Below, piece after piece: positions 30,335-38,388 of a stretch of DNA of 64,000 nucleotides. Source of the stretch: Pseudomonas moraviensis (GTDB taxonomy: Bacteria; Pseudomonadota; Gammaproteobacteria; Pseudomonadales; Pseudomonadaceae); contig NZ_LT629788.1 of NCBI RefSeq assembly GCF_900105805.1, positions 2,728,001-2,792,000 of the forward strand, in the 5' to 3' direction. Each line of letters starts with the position of its first letter. Position 1 is the first letter of the stretch. The position numbers were made by a program, and so were the translations under genes. The notes beneath the pieces were generated by a model. The model saw only the letters and a program-made list of their open reading frames with translations. It was not told the origin of the DNA and ran no database searches.

Positions 30335-33300
30335 ACTTCTTCTCCTTGCAAAGCATTCATGAACTGATCCATGTCGGACCAGTCGTCGTCGCCGCTCGCC
30401 TCGGCCAGTTGCCCGAGCACCTCGGCGAGATCCGCCAGCAGCGGTTTTTCGAACAGACTGCGCAGCGGCAGCACCACACCCATCTGCTCCTTGATTCGCG
30501 CGATCACCTGCGCGGCCAACAACGAATGGCCGCCCAGTTCAAAAAAGTGATCGTCCAGACCCACACGCGGCACCTGCAGCACCTCGGCCCAGACCTGCGC
30601 CAGGCACTGCTCGGCCGCCGATTGCGGGGCACGGTAATCGCCCTGCAACTGCGCCGGATCCGGCGCTGGCAAGGCCTTGCGGTCGAGCTTGCCACTCGGC
30701 GTCAGCGGCAGGTTCGCCAGCAACAGCAGATGCCCCGGCACCATGTAATCCGGCAGGCTGGCTTGCAGCGCGGCGCGGGTCTGCTGACGGAACAGCGCTT
30801 GCGTCGCCGCACTGGCGAGCGCTGCCGGTTCCGTCACCACGTAGGCGACCAGTTGCGTACCGCCCGCGAACGGCACCGCCAGCACCACCGCTTCGCGAAC
30901 CCCGGGACATTGCTGCAGGCGCGATTCGATCTCGCCCAGTTCGATGCGGAAACCGCGAATCTTCACCTGATGATCGACCCGACCGACGTACTCCAGCGCG
31001 CCATCGCCGCGCAGCCGCGCACGATCGCCGGTGCGGTACAGGCGCTGACCGTCGGCGAACGGGTCGGCAATGAAACGCTCGGCGCTGAGGCTCGGCTGAC
31101 GGTGATAACCCCGTGCCAGTCCCGGCCCACCGATGTACAACTCGCCCACCGCGCCTTGCGGCAGCAGGTTCAGGTCATCGTCGAGCACGTACAGGCGCCG
31201 CGCCGCCAGCCCCTTGCCGATCGGCATGCCGCGCCACGACACATCCTGCGCGGTCAGCCCGGTGCAGTCATGAATCGTCGAGACCACCGTGGCCTCGGTC
31301 GGCCCGTAGGTGTTGAGCAGGCGCACATGGCCGAGCCCGGCCTGCTGCCACAGGCGCAAGCCGTCCACCGCCATGGCTTCGCCGCCAACGTGAACCTGAC
31401 GCAGCGCGGCGAAACTTGCCGGCGGTTTCGCCGCGTATTCCTGCACCAGCCAATACCAGTAGGCCGCCGGCAAGTCGGCAAGAGTGACGCCCTGATCGAT
31501 GATGACCTGATGCAGCGTCGCGCTGTCCCACAACGGCGCGTCGCGCATGACCACGCTGGCGCCATGGCACAACGGCGGGAAAAACTGCTCGACGAAACCG
31601 TCGAAACTGCTGGTGGCGAATTGCAGAACCCGGTCGCCTTCGTGCAGATCGCTGTAATCGATGGCGCGGGCGATGAACTCGCTCAGCGCACCGTGACTGA
31701 CAGCCACGCCTTTCGGCCGCCCGGTGGAGCCAGAGGTGTAGATCACGTAGGCGAGGTTGTCGGCTTCGACCGTGACCGGCAGATTGTCGGCCTGCTCACT
31801 GTCGGGCAACTGCTCCAGACACAGGCACTCGACACCATCGAGCGGCGGCAGGCTGGCGAGGCTTTGCCGGTCGCTGAGCAACAGTTTCAGACCGCTGTCA
31901 TCGAGCACATGGCGCAAGCGTTCGGCCGGGGTCTGCGGGTCCAGCGGCACGTAGGCACCACCGGCCTTGAGCACCGCCAGCAGCGCCACCGCCAGTTCCA
32001 GCGAGCGCCCCAGCGCGACGCCGACCAGCACGTCCGGACCGACACCCCATGCGCGCACCTGATGGGCCAGACGATTGCTGCGAGTGTTGAGTTCGGCGTA
32101 GCTGAATGCCGGCGCAGGCGCAGAGGCCAACCGCACCGCCGGCGCTTGCCCAGTGCGCGCGACCTGCGCTTCGAACAGGGTTTGCACGCTGGTGAAACGA
32201 GGCGCAGGCGCAGTGGACTGAATCAGCGCTTGCCGTTCGCTATCGGCGAGCATCGCCACGTCACCGATCAACTGTTGCGGGTCGCGGCACACCGACTGGA
32301 GAATGTTGCGCCAATGCCCGGCCAGCGCGGCGATGGTCGCGGCGTCAAAAATATCCGTGGCGTAAGTGAAGGCGGCAAACAGTTGCTCGCCCTCCTCACG
32401 GGTGTCGAGCATCAGGTCACTGGTGGCCGCGTGTTGCCGAGCGCTGCCGGCCAGTTGTTCTTCGCTCAGATAGCCCACGCGCAAGCCTGAAGCGAGTTGC
32501 GCCTGATGCAAATCGGTGACCAGCGGTTGATGGTTGAACATCACCTGAAACAGCGGATTGTGGCTCTGGCTGCGTGCCGGTTGCAGGGCTTCGATCAGGG
32601 CGTCGAACGGCAGATCCTGATGGGCCTGCGCACCCAGTGCCGCCTGGCGCAGGCTCTGCAGCAGCTCAGTGAACGGCGTCTGCGCAGTGAGCGCGCTGCG
32701 CAGGATTTGCGTGTTGACGAAGAAGCCGATCAGGCCTTCGGTTTCACTGCGGGTGCGGTTGGCGATCAGTCCGCCGACACGAATATCGGTCTGGCCGCTG
32801 TAGCGATGCAGCAGGGTTTTGAACGCCGCCAAAAGCACCACGAACAACGTCACGCCCTGGCGCTGGGAAAGGCTTTTCAGCTCTTCACGCAGGGCTGCAT
32901 CGATCACCGTTTCCAGGCGTGCGCCCTGATGGCTGGATTGCGCCGGATAGGCGCGGTCGGTGGGCAATTCCAGCACCGGATGCTCGTCGCCCAGTTGCGT
33001 GCGCCAGTAGTCCAGTTGCCGCTCACGCTCGCCAGCCTCCAGCCAGCTGCGCTGCCACAGCGCGTAGTCGCGATAGTGCACGGTCAGCGGCGCCAGCGTC
33101 GGTTCGCGCCCGGCCACCAGCGCATCGTAGGTGCGCATGAACTCATCGATCAGAATGTTCATCGACCAGCCGTCGGCGATGATGTGATGCAGGGTCAGCA
33201 GCAGCACATGTTCCCGCTCGGCCAGGCGCAACAGACGCAGACTCAGCAGCGGGCCGTTCTGCAGGTCGAAGGCCTGGGTCGCCTCGGCCATCATGTGCTG

Positions 33301-33732
33301 CTCCGCGAGCGGCCAGCGCTGTGCTTCGGGCAAACCGCCCAGGTCAGTAACGGCCAACTTCAGTGGCTGCGGCTCGGCCACACGCTGGAAGGCACGCTCG
33401 CCGTCCTGGCCGAAGGTGGTGCGCAAACATTCGTGGCGTGCCGCCAGGCGGCTGAAGGCCTGCTCAAGTGCCTCGACTTGCAGATCGCCATCCAGACGCA
33501 CCGCCATCGGCAGGTTGTAGGCTGCGCTGGTCGGCTCCAGTTGCCAGAGAAACCACATGCGCTGCTGCGCGTAAGACAGGCCGTCGCGCTCAGCGATGCC
33601 GTCGCAGGCAGTCATGGGAAGCTGCGCAAAATCGATGCCTTCGCGGGCCATGCCGGCGAGGAACAAACGACGTTTGTCCTGGGGCAATTCGATAAAGCGG
33701 CGGGCTAGTTTCTGTGCGTCTGCGGCATTCAT
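30331..33732 (-). CDS. Pyoverdine NRPS, single C-A-T module, first of this operon
   Basis: 1133 residues: C domain from about residue 52 (LSYAQQRMW; HHIIADG at 182-188), A domain about 500-985, T domain about 1020-1090 (LGGHSLL), then an acidic tail that could be a docking element. The specificity code by eye is DGEDHGTVVK, the one reported for lysine in pyoverdine synthetases. It should accept the chromophore peptide from PvdL (not in the window) and add the first residue of the variable peptide. A perfect PvdS box lies 58 bp upstream. The downstream NRPS gene overlaps by 4 bases, so all three are one transcript. Confidence 0.93.
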   Translation of the reverse strand: MNAADAQKLARRFIELPQDKRRLFLAGMAREGIDFAQLPMTACDGIAERDGLSYAQQRMWFLWQLEPTSAAYNLPMAVRLDGDLQVEALEQAFSRLAARHECLRTTFGQDGERAFQRVAEPQPLKLAVTDLGGLPEAQRWPLAEQHMMAEATQAFDLQNGPLLSLRLLRLAEREHVLLLTLHHIIADGWSMNILIDEFMRTYDALVAGREPTLAPLTVHYRDYALWQRSWLEAGERERQLDYWRTQLGDEHPVLELPTDRAYPAQSSHQGARLETVIDAALREELKSLSQRQGVTLFVVLLAAFKTLLHRYSGQTDIRVGGLIANRTRSETEGLIGFFVNTQILRSALTAQTPFTELLQSLRQAALGAQAHQDLPFDALIEALQPARSQSHNPLFQVMFNHQPLVTDLHQAQLASGLRVGYLSEEQLAGSARQHAATSDLMLDTREEGEQLFAAFTYATDIFDAATIAALAGHWRNILQSVCRDPQQLIGDVAMLADSERQALIQSTAPAPRFTSVQTLFEAQVARTGQAPAVRLASAPAPAFSYAELNTRSNRLAHQVRAWGVGPDVLVGVALGRSLELAVALLAVLKAGGAYVPLDPQTPAERLRHVLDDSGLKLLLSDRQSLASLPPLDGVECLCLEQLPDSEQADNLPVTVEADNLAYVIYTSGSTGRPKGVAVSHGALSEFIARAIDYSDLHEGDRVLQFATSSFDGFVEQFFPPLCHGASVVMRDAPLWDSATLHQVIIDQGVTLADLPAAYWYWLVQEYAAKPPASFAALRQVHVGGEAMAVDGLRLWQQAGLGHVRLLNTYGPTEATVVSTIHDCTGLTAQDVSWRGMPIGKGLAARRLYVLDDDLNLLPQGAVGELYIGGPGLARGYHRQPSLSAERFIADPFADGQRLYRTGDRARLRGDGALEYVGRVDHQVKIRGFRIELGEIESRLQQCPGVREAVVLAVPFAGGTQLVAYVVTEPAALASAATQALFRQQTRAALQASLPDYMVPGHLLLLANLPLTPSGKLDRKALPAPDPAQLQGDYRAPQSAAEQCLAQVWAEVLQVPRVGLDDHFFELGGHSLLAAQVIARIKEQMGVVLPLRSLFEKPLLADLAEVLGQLAEASGDDDWSDMDQFMNALQGEEV

Positions 33733-33789
33733 GCGTGGAGTCCTTGCTGATCGGCGGCGTGACCTGGAGACCCGGTCGTATCAACAAGA

Positions 33790-33813
33790 ACGAATGGCCC
33801 GCGCAACGATTTA
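33790..33813 (-). promoter_or_regulatory. PvdS box driving the NRPS operon
   Basis: On the minus strand TAAAT (33813-33809), 16 bases, CGT (33792-33790): an exact match to the PvdS promoter pattern, 58 bp before the first NRPS start and after the terminator of the hydroxylase gene. Confidence 0.9.
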
Positions 33814-33859
33814 GCGCACCAGCGGCAATCGCAGCCCGACGGTACGAACGCCAGACAGA

Positions 33860-33897
33860 CAAATGCCGAAGCCCGGTACAGGCCCGACTTCGGCATT
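33860..33897 (-). terminator. Terminator after the hydroxylase gene
   Basis: Minus strand AATGCCGAAG (33897-33888) pairs with CTTCGGCATT (33871-33862), followed by TTGTCTG. The 10-bp stem separates the hydroxylase/thioesterase unit from the NRPS promoter. Confidence 0.7.
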
Positions 33898-33920
33898 CAA
33901 ATTGAAGCGTTGCGATCTGC

Positions 33921-34904
33921 TCAGCGCGCGTCCTGCGAATGCCCCTCGGCCATTGCCACAATCACTTTGCGCGGCCCTTCGAACGGTGAGCGAGCATGCG
34001 CTGACAACATGTTATCGAGCATCAGCACATCGCCCTCCTGCCACGGAAAACTGATCGCACAGTCATCAAGCACCGCGCGAATCTGCGCCAGCACTTCGTC
34101 TTCGATCGGCGAACCGTCGCCGTAGTAGACGTTACGAGGCAGGTCTTCTTCGTCGACGATGTCGAGCAGGCTTTCGCGCACTTCCGCTTGCAGGTTGGAG
34201 ATGTGAAACAGGTGCGCCTGATTGAACCAGACGTGATCGCCCGTTACCGGATGCACCGCCACCGCCTGACAGGTCTGCCGCGTGCGCAGTTCACCATCGT
34301 CCTTCCATTCACAGACAATGCCGTGGGCCTTGCAGTAGGCCTCGACGACCTCGCGGTCTTCGGTGTTGAACACGTCTTCCCAGGCGACGTCGAGGCCGTT
34401 GCCGAAGTTGCGCACGTACATCAGGCCTTTGCTGACGAAGCGCTCACGGATCGCCACCGGAATGCGCCGGTAGACTTCACGGCTGTCGGCAATCGGCGTC
34501 TCACCGCCGGACTTCGCCGCGATCATGCTGTAGAACCAGATTTTCATCGGCCAGTCGCGGGAATACGCCTGTTCGTTGTGCAACGGAATACTCTGGTGCG
34601 CCGGGTATTCCGTGGACGTGTACACGCCTTGGGTGACGTTGGTACGCGGGGTCGAGCCGAACTCGTAGTTCAGCAGCGGATGACCGAAGCTCGCGGCGAA
34701 CTGGCGGAACTGCTCGGCGCCATCGAGGCGGAAACCGCGAAACAACACACCACCGTCGCGCAGCAGATGCTCGTCGACCAGCTCCTTCAATTCATCGAAT
34801 ACCGCCAACAGATAAGTGTCGGCATCGCTCGCCTCGATCAACAGCGGCAAGCGTCCGCGCTGCGGCAGCAATGGCCGAACGGAAAATCCCAAAGCAACAG
34901 CCAT
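33921..34904 (-). CDS. SyrP-like Fe(II)/2-oxoglutarate aspartyl beta-hydroxylase
   Basis: 327 residues of the TauD/SyrP dioxygenase family. The iron triad is visible as H109-N-E111 (in IPLHNEQAY) and H303 (in LSAHARSPF), with the 2-oxoglutarate-binding arginine just after it. SyrP-type enzymes hydroxylate the beta carbon of aspartate while it is tethered to an NRPS carrier domain. The only aspartate-specific module here is in the second NRPS, so that T domain is the probable partner and beta-hydroxyaspartate the probable iron-ligand product. It lies 39 bp downstream of the thioesterase gene in the same PvdS-controlled unit. Confidence 0.9.
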   Translation of the reverse strand: MAVALGFSVRPLLPQRGRLPLLIEASDADTYLLAVFDELKELVDEHLLRDGGVLFRGFRLDGAEQFRQFAASFGHPLLNYEFGSTPRTNVTQGVYTSTEYPAHQSIPLHNEQAYSRDWPMKIWFYSMIAAKSGGETPIADSREVYRRIPVAIRERFVSKGLMYVRNFGNGLDVAWEDVFNTEDREVVEAYCKAHGIVCEWKDDGELRTRQTCQAVAVHPVTGDHVWFNQAHLFHISNLQAEVRESLLDIVDEEDLPRNVYYGDGSPIEDEVLAQIRAVLDDCAISFPWQEGDVLMLDNMLSAHARSPFEGPRKVIVAMAEGHSQDAR

Positions 34905-34943
34905 GACTGGCCTCCTGACTATGCGTGATGGATGAGTCGCTTT

Positions 34944-35684
34944 TCAGAACGCCGGTTGCGCGGCCTGCGCAAGGCGCCGGTGATGCACTTCCAGATGGCT
35001 CTTGATCGTGCGAATGACCCGCGCTTCATGTTCATGAATGAAGAAATGCCCGCCGGTCATCATGTCCACCGAGAAACTGCCCAGGGTCTCTTTGCTCCAG
35101 CCGATCAGTTGTTCAGTGGTGGCGCGGTCTTCCTTGCCGCCGAGCACGTGCACCGGGCAATTGAGCAAGGGCCGCTCGGCAGGCGTGAAGCGCCCGCACA
35201 TCATGAAATCGGCGCGCAGCACCGGCAGGGTCAGGCTCATCAATTCCTGATTGGCGAGAATTTCTTCGCTGGTACCTTGAAAGGTGCGCAGCTGTTCGAT
35301 GAGCTCCTCATCGCTGCGCGGCTCGGCAAAGCCGCGGTCGTAGTCGCTACGCATGGTCGGCGCAGCGGTGCCGGAGGCGAACAGCGCCAGCGGCTCCGGC
35401 GCGCCGAGCTCGCGAAAGGCATGGGCCAGTTCGCAAGCGAGCAACGCGCCGAGGCTATGCCCGAACAACGCATACGGGCCTTGCAGACCCGGTTTGTGTT
35501 CGCGCGCCAGTTGCCGCGCCAACGCGCGCATATCGGTTTGCAGAGGTTCGTCGAACCGCGCGCCACGCCCCGGCAGTTCCACCGGTTGCAATTGCAGCCA
35601 CGTCGGCAGTTGACGCCGCCAGCGGCTGTAAACCATGGCGCTGGCACCCGAATAGGGCAGGCACAGCAATGTCAGCTTGGTCAC
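34944..35684 (-). CDS. Type II (editing) thioesterase, PvdG/GrsT-like
   Basis: 246 residues with the alpha/beta-hydrolase thioesterase fold: N-terminal LLCLPYSGAS, nucleophile motif GHSLG (Ser77), and C-terminal histidine in GGHFFIHE. Stand-alone enzymes of this type remove wrong or stalled acyl groups from NRPS carrier domains. PvdG is the known pyoverdine example, usually next to pvdL; whether this is PvdG moved here or a second editing enzyme cannot be told. Because the last NRPS has no integral thioesterase, a contribution to product release is possible. It is the first gene of a two-gene minus-strand unit with the hydroxylase, behind a near-consensus PvdS box. Confidence 0.88.
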   Translation of the reverse strand: MTKLTLLCLPYSGASAMVYSRWRRQLPTWLQLQPVELPGRGARFDEPLQTDMRALARQLAREHKPGLQGPYALFGHSLGALLACELAHAFRELGAPEPLALFASGTAAPTMRSDYDRGFAEPRSDEELIEQLRTFQGTSEEILANQELMSLTLPVLRADFMMCGRFTPAERPLLNCPVHVLGGKEDRATTEQLIGWSKETLGSFSVDMMTGGHFFIHEHEARVIRTIKSHLEVHHRRLAQAAQPAF

Positions 35685-35718
35685 CGCGCTTTCCTTGAAA
35701 AATGTGTCTGCAAGAAAG

Positions 35719-35742
35719 ACGGATCAATGGCCGGACAAATTA
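35719..35742 (-). promoter_or_regulatory. PvdS-type box upstream of the thioesterase-hydroxylase unit
   Basis: Minus strand TAATT (35742-35738), 16 bases, CGT (35721-35719): one mismatch from consensus, 34 bp before the thioesterase start and back-to-back with the + strand box at 35755. Confidence 0.7.
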
Positions 35743-35754
35743 GTCACCGATCGC

Positions 35755-35778
35755 TAAATTCCCCCGCCGGCCGCTCGT
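35755..35778 (+). promoter_or_regulatory. PvdS box upstream of the SCP2-cupin gene
   Basis: TAAAT (35755-35759), 16 bases, CGT (35776-35778): exact consensus, 41 bp before the GTG start at 35820. The 16-bp spacer closely resembles that of the pvdM box (shared CCGGCC-CTCGTT region). Confidence 0.88.
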
Positions 35779-35819
35779 TGCCTGTTCAGGAAAAAAACAA
35801 CAATCGCGAGGGAATCACC

Positions 35820-36953
35820 GTGGACCTGCAGAGCATTCTGGGCAAGTTGTTCGCCAACGCCGGCGCGGTCGGCATCGAGGGCGTTTTCCAGTTCATCTTC
35901 AGTGCACAACAGGCGTACTGGTACGACATCAAGACCAGCCAGCGCACGGAGCTCGGGCGCCACCCAAGCCCGGACGTGACCATCGAAGTGGCAGAAAAGG
36001 ACTTTTTGGGGATCATGGCCGGGGTGGTCAATGTCGAGGAACTGTTCGCCAGCGGTCGGCTTAAGATCGGCGGCAACATGGGCCTGGCGACAATGCTGCC
36101 GCAGATCATCGACCACGCCCGCCAGGGAGGCGGCACGGTGGAAAAGGTCGACATGAACAAGCGCTACCCGACCCCGCCGCGCTTCAGTGAAAAGCTCACT
36201 GCCGCACTGCCTCGGCAGACCAGCGTCGAACGTCGCACGCGCGCCGAATTGAGCCGACATGAATTCGAAACCCGTTATCTGCCCAATGGCATTCCGTTGG
36301 TGATCAGCAACGCCCTGCACGACTGGCCGTTGTTCAGCCTGAGCCGCGAAGAGTCGCTGGTGCATTTCGCCGAATTGCAGGGCATCACCCGCCATGGCGA
36401 TTACGTGAAGAAGACCTTCTCCACCGAGCGTGATTTCCGCTCGACCTCGATGGCCGAGTTCATCGCCTCGCTGGACAGCCCGGCGGTCAAGGTCGCGGAC
36501 GGCGAGCCGCCGGCGTACATGGGCAACAACATTCTGCCCGCGCAATTGCTGCAACAGATCCAGTACCCGCCCTACTTCGACACCTCGCTGTTCATCCCGC
36601 CGCGCATCTGGATCGGCCCCAAGGGCACGCTGACGCCGCTGCATCGCGATGACACCGACAACCTGTTCGCCCAGGTCTGGGGGCAGAAAAAATTCACCCT
36701 CGCCGCACCGCATCATCGCGAGGCGCTGGGCACCTGGTCGACCGCGCCCAAGGGTGGTCTGGATGGCTGCGATTTCAACCCGGACGCGCCGGACTATGAG
36801 CGTTTCCCGGCGGCGCGGGAGGTGACATTTTTGCGCGTGACGCTGGAGGCTGGGGATCTGCTTTTTTTGCCCGAGGGGTGGTTTCATCAGGTTGAATCGG
36901 TGTCGACGTCGCTATCCGTCAACTTCTGGATCAACTCAGGACGAGGCTGGTAA
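35820..36953 (+). CDS. SCP2 sterol-carrier domain fused to a JmjC/cupin_8 dioxygenase domain
   Basis: 377 residues from a GTG start preceded by GAGGGA; no ATG gives a better start. Residues about 5-100 look like an SCP2 lipid-carrier domain. Residues about 140-377 form a cupin_8/JmjC-like domain with an intact iron triad, H275-R-D277 and H356 (GWFHQV), expected for an Fe(II)/2-oxoglutarate oxygenase. The gene is divergent from the thioesterase unit and has a perfect PvdS box, so it belongs to the iron-starvation regulon. The substrate is unknown; a lipid- or acyl-bound molecule such as the pyoverdine precursor is an attractive but untested idea. Its 3' end overlaps the convergent MFS gene by 67 bp. 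Confidence 0.85.
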   Translation: MDLQSILGKLFANAGAVGIEGVFQFIFSAQQAYWYDIKTSQRTELGRHPSPDVTIEVAEKDFLGIMAGVVNVEELFASGRLKIGGNMGLATMLPQIIDHARQGGGTVEKVDMNKRYPTPPRFSEKLTAALPRQTSVERRTRAELSRHEFETRYLPNGIPLVISNALHDWPLFSLSREESLVHFAELQGITRHGDYVKKTFSTERDFRSTSMAEFIASLDSPAVKVADGEPPAYMGNNILPAQLLQQIQYPPYFDTSLFIPPRIWIGPKGTLTPLHRDDTDNLFAQVWGQKKFTLAAPHHREALGTWSTAPKGGLDGCDFNPDAPDYERFPAAREVTFLRVTLEAGDLLFLPEGWFHQVESVSTSLSVNFWINSGRGW

Positions 36954-38143
36954 CCCGATTTCCTATAGGAGCGTAGGAGGTGGCGGTAGCTCTGGAACGC
37001 GGAAACCAGCACCACCGCCCCCGCCGCGATCGCCAGCCAAAACCCGCTGCGCGCGCCAAACGCATCCACCAGCGCGCCGGAGCCGGCGGCGCCGATTGCT
37101 ACGCCGATGCTCAGTCCGGTCACCAGCCAGGTCAGGCCTTCGGTGAGTTTGGCCGGCGGCACGATGCGTTCGATCAGCGCCATCGCCACGATCAGCGTCG
37201 GCGAAAAGAACAGGCCGGCGATGAACACCGCCACCGACAAACCGAGAATATTGCTCGCCAAAAGCAGCGGCAGCGTGGTCACCGCCGTCGCCACGCCGCC
37301 GTAGAGAAACAGGCGCGGCAGCGGCAATTTCGAGCGCATCGCACCAAAGGCGATGCCGGCCAGGCATGAGCCGATCGCGTATACCGACAAGACAATACTC
37401 GCCGCTGCCGGCTGGCCCTGATGCTGGGCGAAGGCGACGCTGACCACATCGATGACTCCGACGATCACGCCCATCGCCAGCATCAAGGCCAGCAGCCATT
37501 GCACATCGGTCGAGCGAATGATCGAGCCCTGATGCTGCGACTCCTGCGCGTGCACTGGCGGCTCGGTGCTGCGCTGGGCGACAAACGTCGTCACGCCGAT
37601 AGCCAGCGCCAACAACGCCGCCAACGGCCCGGCCTCGGGAAACACTGCAACGGACAGGCCCACCGATAGCGGCGGCCCGACGATAAAACACACTTCGTCG
37701 AGCACCGACTCCAGCGCATAGGCCGTCTGCAACTGCGGCTGGCCCCGGTAGATTTCGGTCCAGCGCGCCCGCACCATCGCCGACATGCTCGGCATGCAAC
37801 CGGCCAGCGCGGCGAACACGAACAACGTCCAGTTCGGCGCCTGCAGACGCGTGCACAGCAGCAACATCAACAACCCGCCGCCACCTGTCAGCGCTGCGAT
37901 TGGCAGCACCCGCCCCTGCCCATAACGGTCAACCAGCCGTGACACCTGCGGCGCGCAAAACGCCGTGGCCAGGGCGAACGTCGCCGCCACCGCGCCCGCC
38001 AGCGCATAGCCGCCGTTCAACTGCGCGAGCATGGTGATCAGGCCGATGCCGGTCATCGAAATCGGCATGCGCGCCAGCATCCCGGCCATTACAAAAGCAC
38101 GGGCGCCTGGGGCGGTGAACAATTCGCGGTAGGGGTTTGCCAT
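36887..38143 (-). CDS. Major facilitator superfamily transporter
   Basis: 418 residues starting at MANPYREL, with about 12 hydrophobic segments and the pattern of a bacterial MFS drug/metabolite exporter. An in-frame upstream extension exists but lacks family similarity, so the start at 38143 was chosen. It is convergent with and overlaps the SCP2-cupin gene, and is divergent from the terpene synthase with a lux-box-like palindrome in between. Substrate unknown; export of a siderophore-related or other small molecule is possible. Confidence 0.85.
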   Translation of the reverse strand: MANPYRELFTAPGARAFVMAGMLARMPISMTGIGLITMLAQLNGGYALAGAVAATFALATAFCAPQVSRLVDRYGQGRVLPIAALTGGGGLLMLLLCTRLQAPNWTLFVFAALAGCMPSMSAMVRARWTEIYRGQPQLQTAYALESVLDEVCFIVGPPLSVGLSVAVFPEAGPLAALLALAIGVTTFVAQRSTEPPVHAQESQHQGSIIRSTDVQWLLALMLAMGVIVGVIDVVSVAFAQHQGQPAAASIVLSVYAIGSCLAGIAFGAMRSKLPLPRLFLYGGVATAVTTLPLLLASNILGLSVAVFIAGLFFSPTLIVAMALIERIVPPAKLTEGLTWLVTGLSIGVAIGAAGSGALVDAFGARSGFWLAIAAGAVVLVSAFQSYRHLLRSYRKSGYQPRPELIQKLTDSDVDTDST

Positions 38144-38281
38144 CGATCGCAGCCTCATCAGGGGCGGCCAAGTTGCCATAGGCTTGAATGCCGTGGAAGC
38201 GCGCAATTGTTGGTGGAGTGTGAAAGCCAGCTGATCTTTCCAGCGCTGACGACGATGACCATTTGTCGAAAATGCGCGTTG

Positions 38282-38301
38282 ACCTGTCAGACCTGACAGG
38301 T
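38282..38301. promoter_or_regulatory. Perfect lux-box-like palindrome upstream of the terpene synthase
   Basis: ACCTGTCA-GACC-TGACAGGT is a 20-bp inverted repeat with 8-bp perfect arms. Its ends (ACCTGT/ACAGGT) and length equal the LuxR-family lux box. It ends 87 bp before the terpene synthase start and 138 bp from the divergent MFS start. No luxR or luxI gene is in the window. Confidence 0.6.
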
Positions 38302-38388
38302 GCGCTCCCTTGTGGTTTGCGCTCTGATGAGGCCGTTGATCTTCACGTATCACCTTGGAACCCTGCAACCACACTCAGGAGCCTCGCC

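Noticed and set aside
34932..35819. In-frame upstream extension of the SCP2-cupin gene (673 codons in all)
   Set aside because: It would run antisense through the thioesterase gene and across both PvdS boxes; the GTG at 35820 with GAGGGA is the sensible start.
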